This document shows, one piece after another, positions 25,712 to 35,290 of a stretch of 64,000 bases of DNA. Made by a program: the position numbers and the translations under genes. The notes below the pieces were generated by a model. The model ran no database searches and was not told the DNA's origin. It saw only the letters and a list, made by a program, of their open reading frames with translations. Source of the stretch: Variovorax sp. J2L1-78 (GTDB taxonomy: Bacteria > Pseudomonadota > Gammaproteobacteria > Burkholderiales > Burkholderiaceae_C); the NCBI RefSeq assembly GCF_030317205.1, contig NZ_JASZYB010000001.1, forward strand, positions 2,232,001 through 2,296,000, read 5' to 3'. How positions within the stretch are numbered: the stretch's first letter is position 1; each line of letters starts with the position of its first letter.

Positions 25712-26611
25712 ATGCAAGCCGAACTCGTCCTCGACGCCCGCAACGCGACCGGCGAAAGCCCGGTCTGGCACGCCGCCGAACAAGCCCTGTACTGGGTCGA
25801 CATCCCGGCGCGGCAGCTCCACCGCCTCGTCCCGGCCACCGGCGCCCACAGCACCTGGACAGGCGACGAGATGCTCGCGTGCATCGCGCCGCGCGCCGAC
25901 CATCCGGGGCAATGGATCGCCGGCATGGAAAGCGGCCTCTTCGCCATCGCCACGCAGGACGACGGCACGCTGGCGGCCACCCCCATCGCACGCGCGGCCC
26001 ACGCCGCCCACGGCATGCGCTTCAACGATGGCCGCTGCGACCGCCAGGGCCGCTTCTGGGCCGGCACGATGCTCATGGACATGGCGGCTGCCCGCCCCGT
26101 CGGCCGCGTCTACCGCTACCAGAGCGACGTGAACGAAGAGGCCGCGCTGCGCGTGCAGTTCGACGAGATGATCGTGCCCAACGGCATGGCGTTCAGCCCC
26201 GATGGCCGCACGATGTACCTGTCGGACTCGCACCCGACCGTGCAGGCCATCTGGGCCTTCGACTACGACACGGCCACCGGCACGCCGCACAACCGGCGCC
26301 TCTTCGTCGACATGACACCGCTGCCGGGCCGGCCCGATGGCGCGGCGGTCGACGCCGACGGCTGCTACTGGATCTGCGGCAACGACGCCGGGCTGGTGCA
26401 TCGCTTCACGCCCGACGGCCGGCTGGACCGCTCGCTGGAAGTGCCGGTGAAGAAGCCGGCGATGTGCGCCTTCGGCGGCGCGCAGCTCGACACGCTCTAC
26501 GTCACTTCGATCCGCCCCGGCGGCGACCTGTCGGACCAGCCGCTGGCCGGCGGCGTGTTCGCGCTGCGCCCCGGCGTGCAGGGGCTGCCCGAGCCGGCCT
26601 GCCAGTTCTGA
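25712..26611 (+). CDS. SMP-30/gluconolactonase-type lactonase (aldarolactone hydrolase)
   Basis: 299-residue six-bladed beta-propeller of the SMP-30/RgN family. Metal-site elements are visible: Glu in ATGESPVWH, Asn in [15 protein letters not shown], Asn in [10 protein letters not shown] and Asp in YLSDSHP. No signal peptide, so cytoplasmic. Sits 18 bp after udh; its probable job is to open the galactaro- or glucaro-lactone made by Udh to the free aldarate. A second lactonase of another fold, with a signal peptide, lies at 29491. Confidence 0.88.
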   Translation: MQAELVLDARNATGESPVWHAAEQALYWVDIPARQLHRLVPATGAHSTWTGDEMLACIAPRADHPGQWIAGMESGLFAIATQDDGTLAATPIARAAHAAHGMRFNDGRCDRQGRFWAGTMLMDMAAARPVGRVYRYQSDVNEEAALRVQFDEMIVPNGMAFSPDGRTMYLSDSHPTVQAIWAFDYDTATGTPHNRRLFVDMTPLPGRPDGAAVDADGCYWICGNDAGLVHRFTPDGRLDRSLEVPVKKPAMCAFGGAQLDTLYVTSIRPGGDLSDQPLAGGVFALRPGVQGLPEPACQF

Positions 26612-26654
26612 CTTCAAAAGTATTTCGACAACCACCACCCGTAGAGGAAGACAA

Positions 26655-27632
26655 ATGAGACTGCAACGCACACTGATCGCCCTGGCCGCCTGCGCCACCG
26701 CCGCGCTGGCGAGCTTCGGCGCGCAAGCGACCGAGTTCCGCTCGGCCGACATCCACCCCGACGACTACCCGACCGTCACCGCGGTCAAGTTCATGGGCGA
26801 GCGCCTGAAGGAACTCTCCGGTGGCAAGCACACCATCAAGGTGTTCAACAACAGCTCGCTGGGCAACGAGAAGGACACCATCGAACAGACCAAGATCGGC
26901 GCCCTGTCGATGGTCCGCGTGAACATCGCACCGATGAACAACATCTGCGCCGAGACGCAGGTGCCGACCATGCCCTTCCTGTTCCGCTCGGTCGACCACC
27001 TGCACAAGGTGCTCGACGGCCCGATCGGCGAAGAGATCCTGAAGTCGTGCGAGAAGCAGGGCTTCATCGGCCTGGCCTACTACGACAGCGGCGCGCGTTC
27101 GATGTTCACCGCCAAGAAGCCGGTGCGCAGCTTCGCCGACATGAAGGGCCTGAAGGTCCGCGTGCAGCAGTCCGACCTGTGGGTGTCGATGCTCGAAGCC
27201 ATGGGCGCCAACGCCACGCCGATGCCCATGGGCGAGGTCTACACCGGCCTCAAGACCGGCCTGATCGACGCCGCCGAGAACAACTACCCCACCTACGAGA
27301 GCGCCCGCGCTTTCGAAGTGGCGAAGTACTACAGCAAGACCGAGCACTCGATGGCACCGGAAATGTTGCTGTTCTCCAAGCGCGTGTGGGACAAGCTCAC
27401 GCCGCAGGAACAAGGCTGGGTCCGCCAGGCGGCCAAGGAGTCGGTGCCCTACATGCGCAAGCAGTGGGAAGCGCGCGAGATCAAGTCGCTCGCCACGGTG
27501 AAGGCCGGCGGCGCCGAGATCATCGAGGTCGACAAGGCTCCCTTCCAGGCCGCGATGAAGCCGGTGTACGACAAGTTCATCACCGACGCCAAGCTCAAGG
27601 ACCTCGTCAAGCGGGTTCAGGACACGAAGTAA
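26655..27632 (+). CDS. dctP: TRAP transporter substrate-binding protein DctP
   Basis: 325 residues. The signal peptide ([20 protein letters not shown], cleavage near GAQA) is followed by a DctP-fold periplasmic protein. The ligand-binding Arg lies in [12 protein letters not shown] and the family signature in [20 protein letters not shown]. It binds an organic acid and delivers it to the DctQM pair downstream. Because it follows udh and a lactonase in the same operon, galacturonate or glucuronate is the likely ligand. GAGGAAGA lies just before the ATG. Confidence 0.93.
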   Translation: MRLQRTLIALAACATAALASFGAQATEFRSADIHPDDYPTVTAVKFMGERLKELSGGKHTIKVFNNSSLGNEKDTIEQTKIGALSMVRVNIAPMNNICAETQVPTMPFLFRSVDHLHKVLDGPIGEEILKSCEKQGFIGLAYYDSGARSMFTAKKPVRSFADMKGLKVRVQQSDLWVSMLEAMGANATPMPMGEVYTGLKTGLIDAAENNYPTYESARAFEVAKYYSKTEHSMAPEMLLFSKRVWDKLTPQEQGWVRQAAKESVPYMRKQWEAREIKSLATVKAGGAEIIEVDKAPFQAAMKPVYDKFITDAKLKDLVKRVQDTK

Positions 27633-27643
27633 TCGGCAAGGAA

Positions 27644-27667
27644 GCTTCCCCCCGCTGCGGGGGAAGC
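27644..27667 (+). other. Intercistronic hairpin between dctP and dctQ
   Basis: GCTTCCCCC (27644-27652) and GGGGGAAGC (27659-27667) make a perfect 9-bp, GC-rich stem with a 6-base loop, with no T-run after it. It begins 11 bases past the dctP stop and ends 11 bases before dctQ. Likely an mRNA stem that protects the dctP message, giving more binding protein than membrane protein. Confidence 0.6.
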
Positions 27668-27678
27668 GGAAGAACAAC

Positions 27679-28167
27679 ATGTACACCAAACTCTGCCGCA
27701 CGCTCGCGCGTGCCTGCATGTGGCTGGGCATCTTCGGACTCGTCGCAGTGATCTGCGCCGTGAGCTGGCAGGTGTTCGGCCGCTACGTCATGAACAACAC
27801 GCCCACCTGGGCCGAAAGCCTGGCACTGCTGCTGGTGCTCTACGTCACGATGTTCGGCGTTGCCGTCGGCGTGCGCGACGCGGGCCACATCGGGCTCGAA
27901 TCCTTCCTGGTGCTGGCACCCGACTGGCTGCGCCTGAAGATGGAATACCTCATCCATTTCCTGATCCTGATCTTCGGCGCCACCATGGCGTGGAACTGCG
28001 CATCGCTCGCCGAATCGGTGTGGGACTACCGCCTGCCCACGCTGTGGATCTCCGAAGGCTGGAAGTACGTGCCGGCCGCCATCGCCGGCGTGCTGATCGT
28101 CATGTTCTCGATCGAACACATCATCGCTTTGGCCCAAGGCCGCGAAGTCGAACCCGCCTGGGGCTGA
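27679..28167 (+). CDS. dctQ: TRAP transporter small permease DctQ
   Basis: 162-residue inner-membrane protein with four hydrophobic segments and the DctQ core motif WQVFGRYVMNNTPTWAESLAL followed by LYVTMFGVAVGVRDAGHIG. Forms the membrane complex with the large permease DctM four bases downstream. Sodium- or proton-driven uptake of an organic acid, probably a uronate. Confidence 0.92.
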   Translation: MYTKLCRTLARACMWLGIFGLVAVICAVSWQVFGRYVMNNTPTWAESLALLLVLYVTMFGVAVGVRDAGHIGLESFLVLAPDWLRLKMEYLIHFLILIFGATMAWNCASLAESVWDYRLPTLWISEGWKYVPAAIAGVLIVMFSIEHIIALAQGREVEPAWG

Positions 28168-28171
28168 GCCA

Positions 28172-29467
28172 ATGACCATTCCTCTGTTGATACTTTGCGT
28201 GTCGTTCACGCTGTTCCTGCTGCTGGGCGTTCCGGTGGCTTTCTCGATCGGTCTCTCGGCGTTGGCCACCCTCGCCTACGAAGGCCTGCCGCTCGCAGTG
28301 GGCTTCCAGCAGATGACGTCCGGCATGGGCATCTTCTCGTTCCTGGCGATTCCCTTCTTCATCTTCGCGGGCGAGCTGATGCTCTACGGCGGCATCGCCG
28401 ACCGCATCGTCGACTTCGCGCGCAACCTGGTCGGCCACGTGCGAGGCGGCCTGGGCATGTCGAACGTGGTGGCCTGCACGCTGTTCGGCGGCGTCTCGGG
28501 CTCGCCGGTGGCCGACGTCTCGGCCATGGGCGCCGTGATGATCCCGATGATGAAGAAAGAGGGTTACCACGCGGACTACGCCGTCAACGTGACGACGCAT
28601 GCCGCCCTCGTCGGCGCGCTGATGCCGACCAGCCACAACCTGATCATCTATTCGCTCGCCGCCGGCGGCAAGGTGTCGATCGCCGCGCTGATCCTGGCGG
28701 CCCTGCTGCCGGCCGCCATCCTGACCATCAGCAACCTCGCGGCCGCCTACGGGGTGGCCGTCAAGCGCGGCTACCCGGCCGGCACCTTCCCGGGCTGGGC
28801 GATCGTGGCGCGCTCCTTTGCAGCGGCGCTGCCGGGCCTGTTCATCGTCATCCTGATCCTCGGCGGGATTCTCTCGGGCATCTTCACCGCGACCGAATCG
28901 GCGGCCGTGGCCGTCCTCTATGCGCTGGCATTGACGATCTTCCTGTACCGCACGCTGAAGTGGGAACACTTCGTGAAGGCGGCCTCGAAGGCGGTGCGCA
29001 CCACCGGCGTGATCCTGCTGCTGATCGGCATCTCGAGCACCTTCGGCTATCTCATCAGCCTCTACGGCGTGGCCGAACTCACGGGCCAGATGCTGTCGCA
29101 GATCACCAGCACGCCCTGGATGATCTTCCTGATGATCAACATCATCCTGTTCGTGCTGGGCACCTTCCTGGACATGGCCGCGACGATCCTGCTGTGCACG
29201 CCGATCTTCCTGCCGATCGCGCAGCAGTACGGCATGACCTCGGTGCAGTTCGGCATCGTGATGCTGATCAACTGCGCGCTGGGCCTGAACACGCCGCCGG
29301 TGGGCACCACGCAGTTCGTCGGTTGCGCGATCGGTGGTGTGTCGGTCGGCACGGTGATGAAGACCATCTGGCCCTTCTACGGCGCGCTCATCTTCGCGCT
29401 GGGCCTGGTGACCTTCGTGCCGGCCTTCTCGACCTGGCTGCCCAGCCTGTTCATGGTGGTGAAGTAA
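28172..29467 (+). CDS. dctM: TRAP transporter large permease DctM
   Basis: 431-residue inner-membrane protein with about 12 helices and the DctM motifs [32 protein letters not shown] and [19 protein letters not shown]. It is the transport channel partner of DctQ and of the binding protein at 26655. The operon runs on into a lactonase 23 bp later. Standard length and topology. Confidence 0.94.
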   Translation: MTIPLLILCVSFTLFLLLGVPVAFSIGLSALATLAYEGLPLAVGFQQMTSGMGIFSFLAIPFFIFAGELMLYGGIADRIVDFARNLVGHVRGGLGMSNVVACTLFGGVSGSPVADVSAMGAVMIPMMKKEGYHADYAVNVTTHAALVGALMPTSHNLIIYSLAAGGKVSIAALILAALLPAAILTISNLAAAYGVAVKRGYPAGTFPGWAIVARSFAAALPGLFIVILILGGILSGIFTATESAAVAVLYALALTIFLYRTLKWEHFVKAASKAVRTTGVILLLIGISSTFGYLISLYGVAELTGQMLSQITSTPWMIFLMINIILFVLGTFLDMAATILLCTPIFLPIAQQYGMTSVQFGIVMLINCALGLNTPPVGTTQFVGCAIGGVSVGTVMKTIWPFYGALIFALGLVTFVPAFSTWLPSLFMVVK

Positions 29468-29490
29468 ACAAGCAACGAAGGAGTGCGGAC

Positions 29491-30606
29491 ATGGCGTCTT
29501 CCCCCAGGAGTTCTATGCATCGACATTCTTCGCCGCGAGGCATCGCCGCCAGCATCGGTGCGGCGCTGCTGCTCCTGAACGGCGCGGCATCGGCGGCCAC
29601 GTGGGTCTACGTGTCCAATGCCGACAGTCAGGACGTCTCGGTGTTCGCGCTCGACCGCACGGCCGCCACGCTGACGCCGGTGGAGACCGTGCCCCTCGGC
29701 GGGATGGCCATGCCCATGGCCTTCTCGCCCGACAAGCGCGTGCTCTACGTCGCCCTGCGCTCGCAACCCTTCCGCGTCGTGAGCCTGGCTGTCGATCCGG
29801 CGAGCGGCAAGCTGCGCAAGCTGGGCGAGGCGCCGCTGGCCGACAGCATGGCCAACATCGACACCGACGCCACCGGGCGCTGGCTGTTCGCGGCCTCGTA
29901 TGGCGGGCACAAGATCACGGTCAACAGCATCGGCAAGGACGGTGCCGTGGGCGCGGTGCAGCAGCTCATTCCGACGGCGCCGAACGCCCATGCGATCCAT
30001 GCCGACGCCGCCAACCGCTACGTCTTCGCCACCAGCCTGGGCGGCGACAACCTCTCGAGCTGGCGCTTCGACGCCGAAACCGGACGGCTCAGCGCCAACG
30101 AGCCGGCGCTGACCACGATCACCCCCGAGAAGTCCGGCCCGCGCCACTTCGTCTGGGACAAGGCCCAGCGCCACATGTACGTGCTCGACGAGCTCGATGC
30201 CGGCCTGCACGTGATGGCCTACGACGCCGCGCGCGGCACGCTGCGCGCGGTGCAGCGCACCACCACGCTGCCCGCCGGCTTCACCGGAAAACCCTGGGCG
30301 GCCGACCTGCACTTGTCGCCCGACGGCCGCACGCTGTATGCGTCGGAACGCACGTCCAGCACGCTGTCAGCCTTCCGCGTCGACCCGGCCACCGGCCAGC
30401 TCGACGCCCTGGGCCAGGTCCCGACCGAGAAGACGCCGCGCGGCTTCGCCATCGATGCCTCGGGCCGCTTCCTGATTGCCGCGGGGCAGGATTCGCACAG
30501 CGTGTCGCTGCACCCGATCGATCCCGCGACCGGGCTGCCCGGCACACCCACGCGCGTGCCGGCCGGCAAGAACCCGAACTGGGTCGAGATCGTCGACCTG
30601 CCCTGA
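29491..30606 (+). CDS. Exported seven-bladed lactonase-family protein
   Basis: 371 residues of the Lactonase/6-phosphogluconolactonase-like beta-propeller family (PF10282 type): repeated blades such as [50 protein letters not shown] signal sequence (about residues 15-37, ending GAASAA) predicts a periplasmic protein. AAGGAG lies seven bases before the ATG at 29491; an ATG at 29515 is possible. In hexuronate pathways both SMP-30-type and this type of lactonase are found. Here one is cytoplasmic and this one probably periplasmic. Substrate lactone inferred from context. Confidence 0.85.
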   Translation: MASSPRSSMHRHSSPRGIAASIGAALLLLNGAASAATWVYVSNADSQDVSVFALDRTAATLTPVETVPLGGMAMPMAFSPDKRVLYVALRSQPFRVVSLAVDPASGKLRKLGEAPLADSMANIDTDATGRWLFAASYGGHKITVNSIGKDGAVGAVQQLIPTAPNAHAIHADAANRYVFATSLGGDNLSSWRFDAETGRLSANEPALTTITPEKSGPRHFVWDKAQRHMYVLDELDAGLHVMAYDAARGTLRAVQRTTTLPAGFTGKPWAADLHLSPDGRTLYASERTSSTLSAFRVDPATGQLDALGQVPTEKTPRGFAIDASGRFLIAAGQDSHSVSLHPIDPATGLPGTPTRVPAGKNPNWVEIVDLP

Positions 30607-30650
30607 CCTGCCTGAACAGCCCGCATGCCGACTCCCGAATCGCCAAGACC

Positions 30651-32240
30651 ATGAACGCGCCCCACGCTCTCGCGCCCCTCACCATCCGCATGCATGCGGC
30701 CGACAACGTCGCCATCGTCGCCAACGACGGGGGCCTGCCGGCGGGCACCGTGCTGGCGTCCGGGCTGACGCTGGTCGACAAGGTGCCGCAGGCGCACAAG
30801 GTGGCGCTCGAGGACATCGCCGAGGGCGGTGTGGTGCGGCGCTACAACGTGCCGATCGGCTATGCGCTCAAGCCTATTCCCGCCGGCAGCTGGGTGCACG
30901 AGCGCCTGCTGCAGATGCCCGCGGCGCGCGAGCTGACCGGCCTGCCCATTGCCACCGTCAAGCCGCCCGAGATGCCACCGCTGGAGGGCTACACCTTCGA
31001 GGGCTACCGCAACTTGGACGGCTCGGTGGGCACCCGCAACATCCTGGCGATCACGCAGACGGTGCAGTGCGTGGCCGGCGTGGTCGACTTCGCGGTGCAG
31101 CGCATCAAGGCCGAGCTGCTGCCCAGGTACCCGAACGTCGACGACGTGGTGGGCCTGTCGCACAGCTACGGCTGCGGCGTGGCCATCGACGCGCCCGACG
31201 CCGTCATCCCGATCCGCACGCTGCGCAACATCAGCCTCAACCCGAACTTCGGCGGTGAGGTCATGGTCATCAGTCTGGGCTGCGAAAAGCTGCAGCCCGA
31301 GCGCCTGCTGCCGCCAGGCTCGATCCCCCTGGTCGACGAACGCAACGTGGCCGATGTCGGCGTCAGCGCCGAGAGCCCGCTCGACGTGGTCTGCCTGCAG
31401 GACGATGCGCACGTCGGCTTCATGTCGATGATCGATTCGATCCTGCGGCAGGCCGAGGAACACCTCGAACGCCTGAACGCGCGCCGCCGTGAAACCGTGC
31501 CCGCCAGCGAGCTGGTGGTCGGCGTGCAGTGCGGCGGCAGCGATGCCTTCTCGGGCGTGACCGCCAACCCGGCCGTGGGCTTCTGCACCGACCTGCTGGT
31601 GCGCGCCGGGGCTACCGTGATGTTCTCGGAAGTGACCGAGGTGCGCGACGGCATCGACCAGCTCACCTCGCGCGCCACCACGCCGGCCGTGGCCGACGCC
31701 ATGATCCGCGAGATGGCCTGGTACGACGCCTACCTCGACAAGGGCCGCGTCGACCGCAGCGCCAACACCACGCCCGGCAACAAGAAGGGCGGGCTCTCGA
31801 ACATCGTCGAGAAGGCGATGGGCTCGATCGTCAAGAGCGGCAGCGCGCCGATCTCGGGCGTGGTGTCGCCGGGCGACAAGGCGAAGCAGAAGGGCCTGCT
31901 CTACGCCGCCACGCCAGCCAGCGACTTCATCTGCGGCACGCTGCAGTTGGCCGCCGGCATGAATCTGCACGTGTTCACCACCGGCCGCGGCACGCCCTAC
32001 GGCCTGGCCGAGGTGCCGGTCATCAAGGTGGCGACGCGCAGCGACCTCGCACGGCGCTGGCACGACCTGATGGACATCAACGCCGGGCGCATCGCCGACG
32101 GCGAGGCAAGCATCGAGGACGTGGGATGGGAGATGTTCCGGCTCATGCTCGAGGTGGCCAGCGGCCGCAAGAAGACCTGGGCCGAGCACTGGAAGCTGCA
32201 CAACGCGCTGGTGCTGTTCAACCCCGCCCCCGTGACCTGA
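30651..32240 (+). CDS. garD: Galactarate dehydratase (UxaA/GarD family)
   Basis: 529-residue Fe-dependent dehydratase. An N-terminal SAF-like domain (residues about 10-95) is joined to the main UxaA/GarD domain, with [47 protein letters not shown] and [10 protein letters not shown]. Galactarate, altronate and related dehydratases share this architecture. Galactarate is favoured because udh, lactonases and KdgD in the cluster need that step and no altronate-pathway genes are present. It gives 5-keto-4-deoxyglucarate, which the enzyme at 21921 uses. Confidence 0.87.
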   Translation: MNAPHALAPLTIRMHAADNVAIVANDGGLPAGTVLASGLTLVDKVPQAHKVALEDIAEGGVVRRYNVPIGYALKPIPAGSWVHERLLQMPAARELTGLPIATVKPPEMPPLEGYTFEGYRNLDGSVGTRNILAITQTVQCVAGVVDFAVQRIKAELLPRYPNVDDVVGLSHSYGCGVAIDAPDAVIPIRTLRNISLNPNFGGEVMVISLGCEKLQPERLLPPGSIPLVDERNVADVGVSAESPLDVVCLQDDAHVGFMSMIDSILRQAEEHLERLNARRRETVPASELVVGVQCGGSDAFSGVTANPAVGFCTDLLVRAGATVMFSEVTEVRDGIDQLTSRATTPAVADAMIREMAWYDAYLDKGRVDRSANTTPGNKKGGLSNIVEKAMGSIVKSGSAPISGVVSPGDKAKQKGLLYAATPASDFICGTLQLAAGMNLHVFTTGRGTPYGLAEVPVIKVATRSDLARRWHDLMDINAGRIADGEASIEDVGWEMFRLMLEVASGRKKTWAEHWKLHNALVLFNPAPVT

Positions 32241-32256
32241 ACCAAGGAACATAACG

Positions 32257-33021
32257 ATGGAAGACCTTCAAGGAAAAACCGCACTCGTGACCGGTGCCAG
32301 CACCGGCATCGGGGCCGCCGTCGCCATCGCCTTCGGCGCGCGCGGCATGCGCGTGGCGGTGCACTACAACCAGTCGGCCGGGCCGGCACAGGCGGTGGTC
32401 GACACCATCGTGAAGGCCGGCGGCGACGCCTTCGCCCTCCAGGGCGACGTGCGCGACACCACGGCCATCACCCGCATCGTGCGCGAGACGCGCGCACGGC
32501 TGGGCGGCATCGATGTGCTGGTCAACAACGCGGGCAGCCTGGTCAAGCGCGCGCCGATCGCCGAGTTCGACGACGCGCTGTTCGACGAGGTGATGCACAT
32601 CAATGCCCGCTCGACGCTGGCCTTCTGCCGCGAGGTGGTGCCGCTCATGCGCGAGCGCGGCAACGGCGGCTGCATCATCAACGTGTCATCGGTCGCCGCA
32701 CGAACCGGCGGCGGTCCTGGCGCCTACCTGTATGCCGGCTCGAAGGGCTTCGTCAGCACAGCGACCCACGGCCTTGCGAAGGAACTCGCCGCCGACGGCA
32801 TCCGCGTGAATGCGGTGGCACCCGGTGTGATCCTGACACCGTTCCAGGACCGTTTCTCGACACCGGCCCTGCTCGAATCCTTCAGGGCCTCGATTCCGAT
32901 GGGCCGCATCGGCCACCCGGACGACTGCACCGGTGCCTTTCTCTATCTCGCCTCGAAGCAACTGTCGGGCTACGTCACCGGGCAGGTGCTCGAGGTGAAC
33001 GGGGGCCAGTACATGCCCTGA
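32257..33021 (+). CDS. Short-chain dehydrogenase/reductase
   Basis: 254-residue classical SDR with TGASTGIG cofactor loop at 12-19, NNAG, and catalytic YAGSK following the serine of INVSSVA. The C-terminus (TGQVLEVNGGQYMP) is typical. It lies 16 bp after garD in the sugar-acid operon, so a sugar-acid or sugar oxidoreductase is likely, but SDR substrates cannot be read from sequence. It may extend the pathway to a further uronate or keto-acid. Confidence 0.85.
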   Translation: MEDLQGKTALVTGASTGIGAAVAIAFGARGMRVAVHYNQSAGPAQAVVDTIVKAGGDAFALQGDVRDTTAITRIVRETRARLGGIDVLVNNAGSLVKRAPIAEFDDALFDEVMHINARSTLAFCREVVPLMRERGNGGCIINVSSVAARTGGGPGAYLYAGSKGFVSTATHGLAKELAADGIRVNAVAPGVILTPFQDRFSTPALLESFRASIPMGRIGHPDDCTGAFLYLASKQLSGYVTGQVLEVNGGQYMP

Positions 33022-33083
33022 CCCGACGCTGGGGATCGATCGCCCTTCACCCTGTTCAAGACCTATAAAAGAGACAAAGATTC

Positions 33084-34058
33084 ATGAGAAAAGCATTCCT
33101 GCGCAGCGTGGCGACCCTGTCGGTCGCCGCCACCCTGGCGATGGGCCTCGCACCTGCCGCTTCGGCCCAGACCAGCTTCCCGAACCGCACGATCGAACTG
33201 CTGGTGCCCTACCAGCCGGGCGGCGGCACCGACGGCCTGGCACGTGCCTTTGCCGAAGCCAGCCGCAAGCACATCGACCAGAGCATCGTGATCATCAACC
33301 GGCCGGGGGCCGGTGGCGCCATCGGCTGGACCGAGGTCATCAATGCGAAGCCCGACGGCTACAGGCTGGCGGTGCTCACGGTCGAATTGCTCACGCTCCC
33401 GCACCTGGGCCTGGCGAAGTTCAATTACGACGATTTCCAGCCGATCGCCCAACTCAACGCAGACCCGGCCGCGATCACGGTGAAGGCCGATGCGCCCTGG
33501 AACACGGTCGAGGAATTCCTCGCCGCGGCGAAGAAGTCGCCCGAGAGCGTGCGGGTGGGCAATTCCGGCAACGGCTCGATCTGGCACCTGGCCGCCGCCG
33601 CACTGGAAGACAAGACCGGCACCAAGTTCAGCCATATCCCGTTCCAGGGCGCAGCGCCGGCGGTGCTCGCACTGCTCGGCGGCCACATCGAAGCGGTGGC
33701 CGTCAGCCCCGCCGAAGTGACGACCCATGTGCAGGGCGGCAAGCTCAAGGTGCTGATGGTGATGGCCGACAAACGCGTCAAGGGCTTCGAGCAGGTGCCC
33801 ACCGCCAAGGAGCGCGGCATCGACCTGTCGATCGGCACCTGGCGCGGGCTGGGGGCACCGAAGAACACGCCACCCGAGGTGATGGCACGCCTGCGCGAGA
33901 TCACGGCCAAGACGGCCGCCGAGCCGCTCATGCACGAGGTGATGGACAAGCAGAACCTCGGCTACGTCTACACCGACGGCGCCGTCTTCAAGGAGACGCT
34001 GGCCAAGGACAACGCCTACTTCAAGGCGCTGATCACCAAGCTCAACCTGAAGCCCTGA
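33084..34058 (+). CDS. Bug/TctC-family periplasmic binding protein
   Basis: 324 residues with a signal peptide (MRKAFLRSVATLSVAATLAM, cleavage at ASAQT), then RTIELLVPYQPGGGTDGLAR and the pocket loops NRPGAGGAIG and KPDGYRLAVL. Binds a carboxylated solute in the periplasm. It follows the SDR on the same strand. No tctA/tctB genes are near. Its neighbour at 34099 is a diverged relative, not an exact duplicate. Confidence 0.9.
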   Translation: MRKAFLRSVATLSVAATLAMGLAPAASAQTSFPNRTIELLVPYQPGGGTDGLARAFAEASRKHIDQSIVIINRPGAGGAIGWTEVINAKPDGYRLAVLTVELLTLPHLGLAKFNYDDFQPIAQLNADPAAITVKADAPWNTVEEFLAAAKKSPESVRVGNSGNGSIWHLAAAALEDKTGTKFSHIPFQGAAPAVLALLGGHIEAVAVSPAEVTTHVQGGKLKVLMVMADKRVKGFEQVPTAKERGIDLSIGTWRGLGAPKNTPPEVMARLREITAKTAAEPLMHEVMDKQNLGYVYTDGAVFKETLAKDNAYFKALITKLNLKP

Positions 34059-34098
34059 GCCGGCTTCGCATCCCGACCACACACCCAAGGAGACCACC

Positions 34099-35085
34099 AT
34101 GCAACGCCGCACCCTGATCCAGACCGCCATCGCCGGCCTCGCCGCCAGCGCCCTGCCCACCTTCGCACAGGGCACGTGGCCCACGGGCAAGGCCATCACC
34201 TACCTGGTGCCCTTCCCGGCCGGCGGCACGACCGACACGCTGGGCCGCCTCATCAGCCAGAAGCTGGGCACGGCGCTCGGCACCAGCGTGGTCATCGACA
34301 ACCGCGGCGGAGCCGGCGGCAGCGTGGGCTCGGAAGTCGCGTCGCGCGCGGCACCCGACGGCTACACGATGCTGGGCGGCACGATCAGCTCGCACGCCAT
34401 CAACGTGAGCCTGTACCCCAAGATCGGCTACGACCCGATCAAGTCCTTCGCGCCAGTGACGCTGATCGGCACCAACCCGGTCGTGCTGGTGGTGAATGCC
34501 GCGAGCCCCTACAAGACGCTCAAGGACGTGCTCGAGGCGAGCAAGACCAAGCCGGGCGGCCTGTCGTCGGCCTCGGCCGGCACCGGCACGTCCCAACACC
34601 TGTCGCTCGAACTGCTGGCCTACAAATCGGGCGTGAAGTTCACCCACGTGCCGTACAAGGGCAGCGGCCCGGCGATCCAGGACGTGATCGGCGGCCAGGT
34701 CGACATGATGTTCGACACCACGGTGGTCGCCGCGCCCCACATCCAGAGCGGCAAGCTGCGCGCCATCGCCGTGACCTCGGCCAAGCGCCTGGCCTCGATG
34801 CCCGACGTGCCGACGGTGGCCGAGTCCGGCATCAAGGGCCTGGGCGATTTCGAGGTGGTGTCGTGGCAGGCGATCTTCGTGCCGGCCGGCACGCCCGCGC
34901 CGATTGTCGAGCGTCTGCACAAGGAGATCCGCACGATCCTCGCGCAGCCGGACATGCAGGAGAAGATGAAGGGCTTCGGCATGGAGCCGGCCGACATGAC
35001 GACGGCACAGATCGCCGCCTTCCAGAAGGCCGAGGTCGACAAGTGGGCCCAGGTGATCAAGGCCGCCAACATCAAGGTCGAGTAA
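34099..35085 (+). CDS. Bug/TctC-family periplasmic binding protein
   Basis: 328 residues. The signal peptide MQRRTLIQTAIAGLAASALP is cleaved near TFAQG. The start of the mature domain (ITYLVPFPAGGTTDTLGRLI) and the loops NRGGAGGSVG and APDGYTMLGG fit the Bug family. AAGGAG precedes the ATG by six bases. It is the last gene of the plus-strand sugar-acid arm, and like the two other Bug proteins here it has no membrane partner in the window. Confidence 0.9.
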   Translation: MQRRTLIQTAIAGLAASALPTFAQGTWPTGKAITYLVPFPAGGTTDTLGRLISQKLGTALGTSVVIDNRGGAGGSVGSEVASRAAPDGYTMLGGTISSHAINVSLYPKIGYDPIKSFAPVTLIGTNPVVLVVNAASPYKTLKDVLEASKTKPGGLSSASAGTGTSQHLSLELLAYKSGVKFTHVPYKGSGPAIQDVIGGQVDMMFDTTVVAAPHIQSGKLRAIAVTSAKRLASMPDVPTVAESGIKGLGDFEVVSWQAIFVPAGTPAPIVERLHKEIRTILAQPDMQEKMKGFGMEPADMTTAQIAAFQKAEVDKWAQVIKAANIKVE

Positions 35086-35104
35086 GACTTCCGCGCCGGG
35101 CCGG

Positions 35105-35290
35105 CTAGCGCGGCGAACGCCGCCAGCCGAACCAGGCGCACACCGCGACGGGGATGCCGAGCGTGACCCACGCCAGCATGTCCCCGGCGCCGCCGTCGCT
35201 GAACAGGGCGGAGATCAGGCCCACGGTGGTGAGCACGCCCATCACCAGGGGCCAGCCCCACAGACGCCAGAAGGCATGACGCGGCTTCAC
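35105..35290 (-). CDS. Small membrane protein of the PepSY/TonB iron operon
   Basis: 61 residues with two hydrophobic helices (about 10-28 and 36-54) and a basic C-terminus (FGWRRSPR). It overlaps the preceding PepSY gene by four bases (ATGA), so it is translated with it. Small two-helix proteins occur in this position beside PepSY membrane proteins in siderophore operons. Function not known. Confidence 0.75.
   Translation of the reverse strand: MKPRHAFWRLWGWPLVMGVLTTVGLISALFSDGGAGDMLAWVTLGIPVAVCAWFGWRRSPR

Noticed and set aside
25118-26752. 544-codon minus-strand open frame opposite udh and the lactonase
   Set aside because: Antisense shadow of two well supported genes, with low-complexity Val/Arg/Ala/His composition and no recognisable motif.
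30219-32252. 677-codon minus-strand open frame opposite the lactonase and garD genes
   Set aside because: Same reason: a mirror of strong GC3 bias in the real genes on the other strand.
35091-35113. CCGCGC/GCGCGG inverted repeat after the last Bug gene as a terminator
   Set aside because: The stem is short and it lacks a T-run on either strand. It overlaps the end of the small membrane-protein gene, so it is too weak to call.
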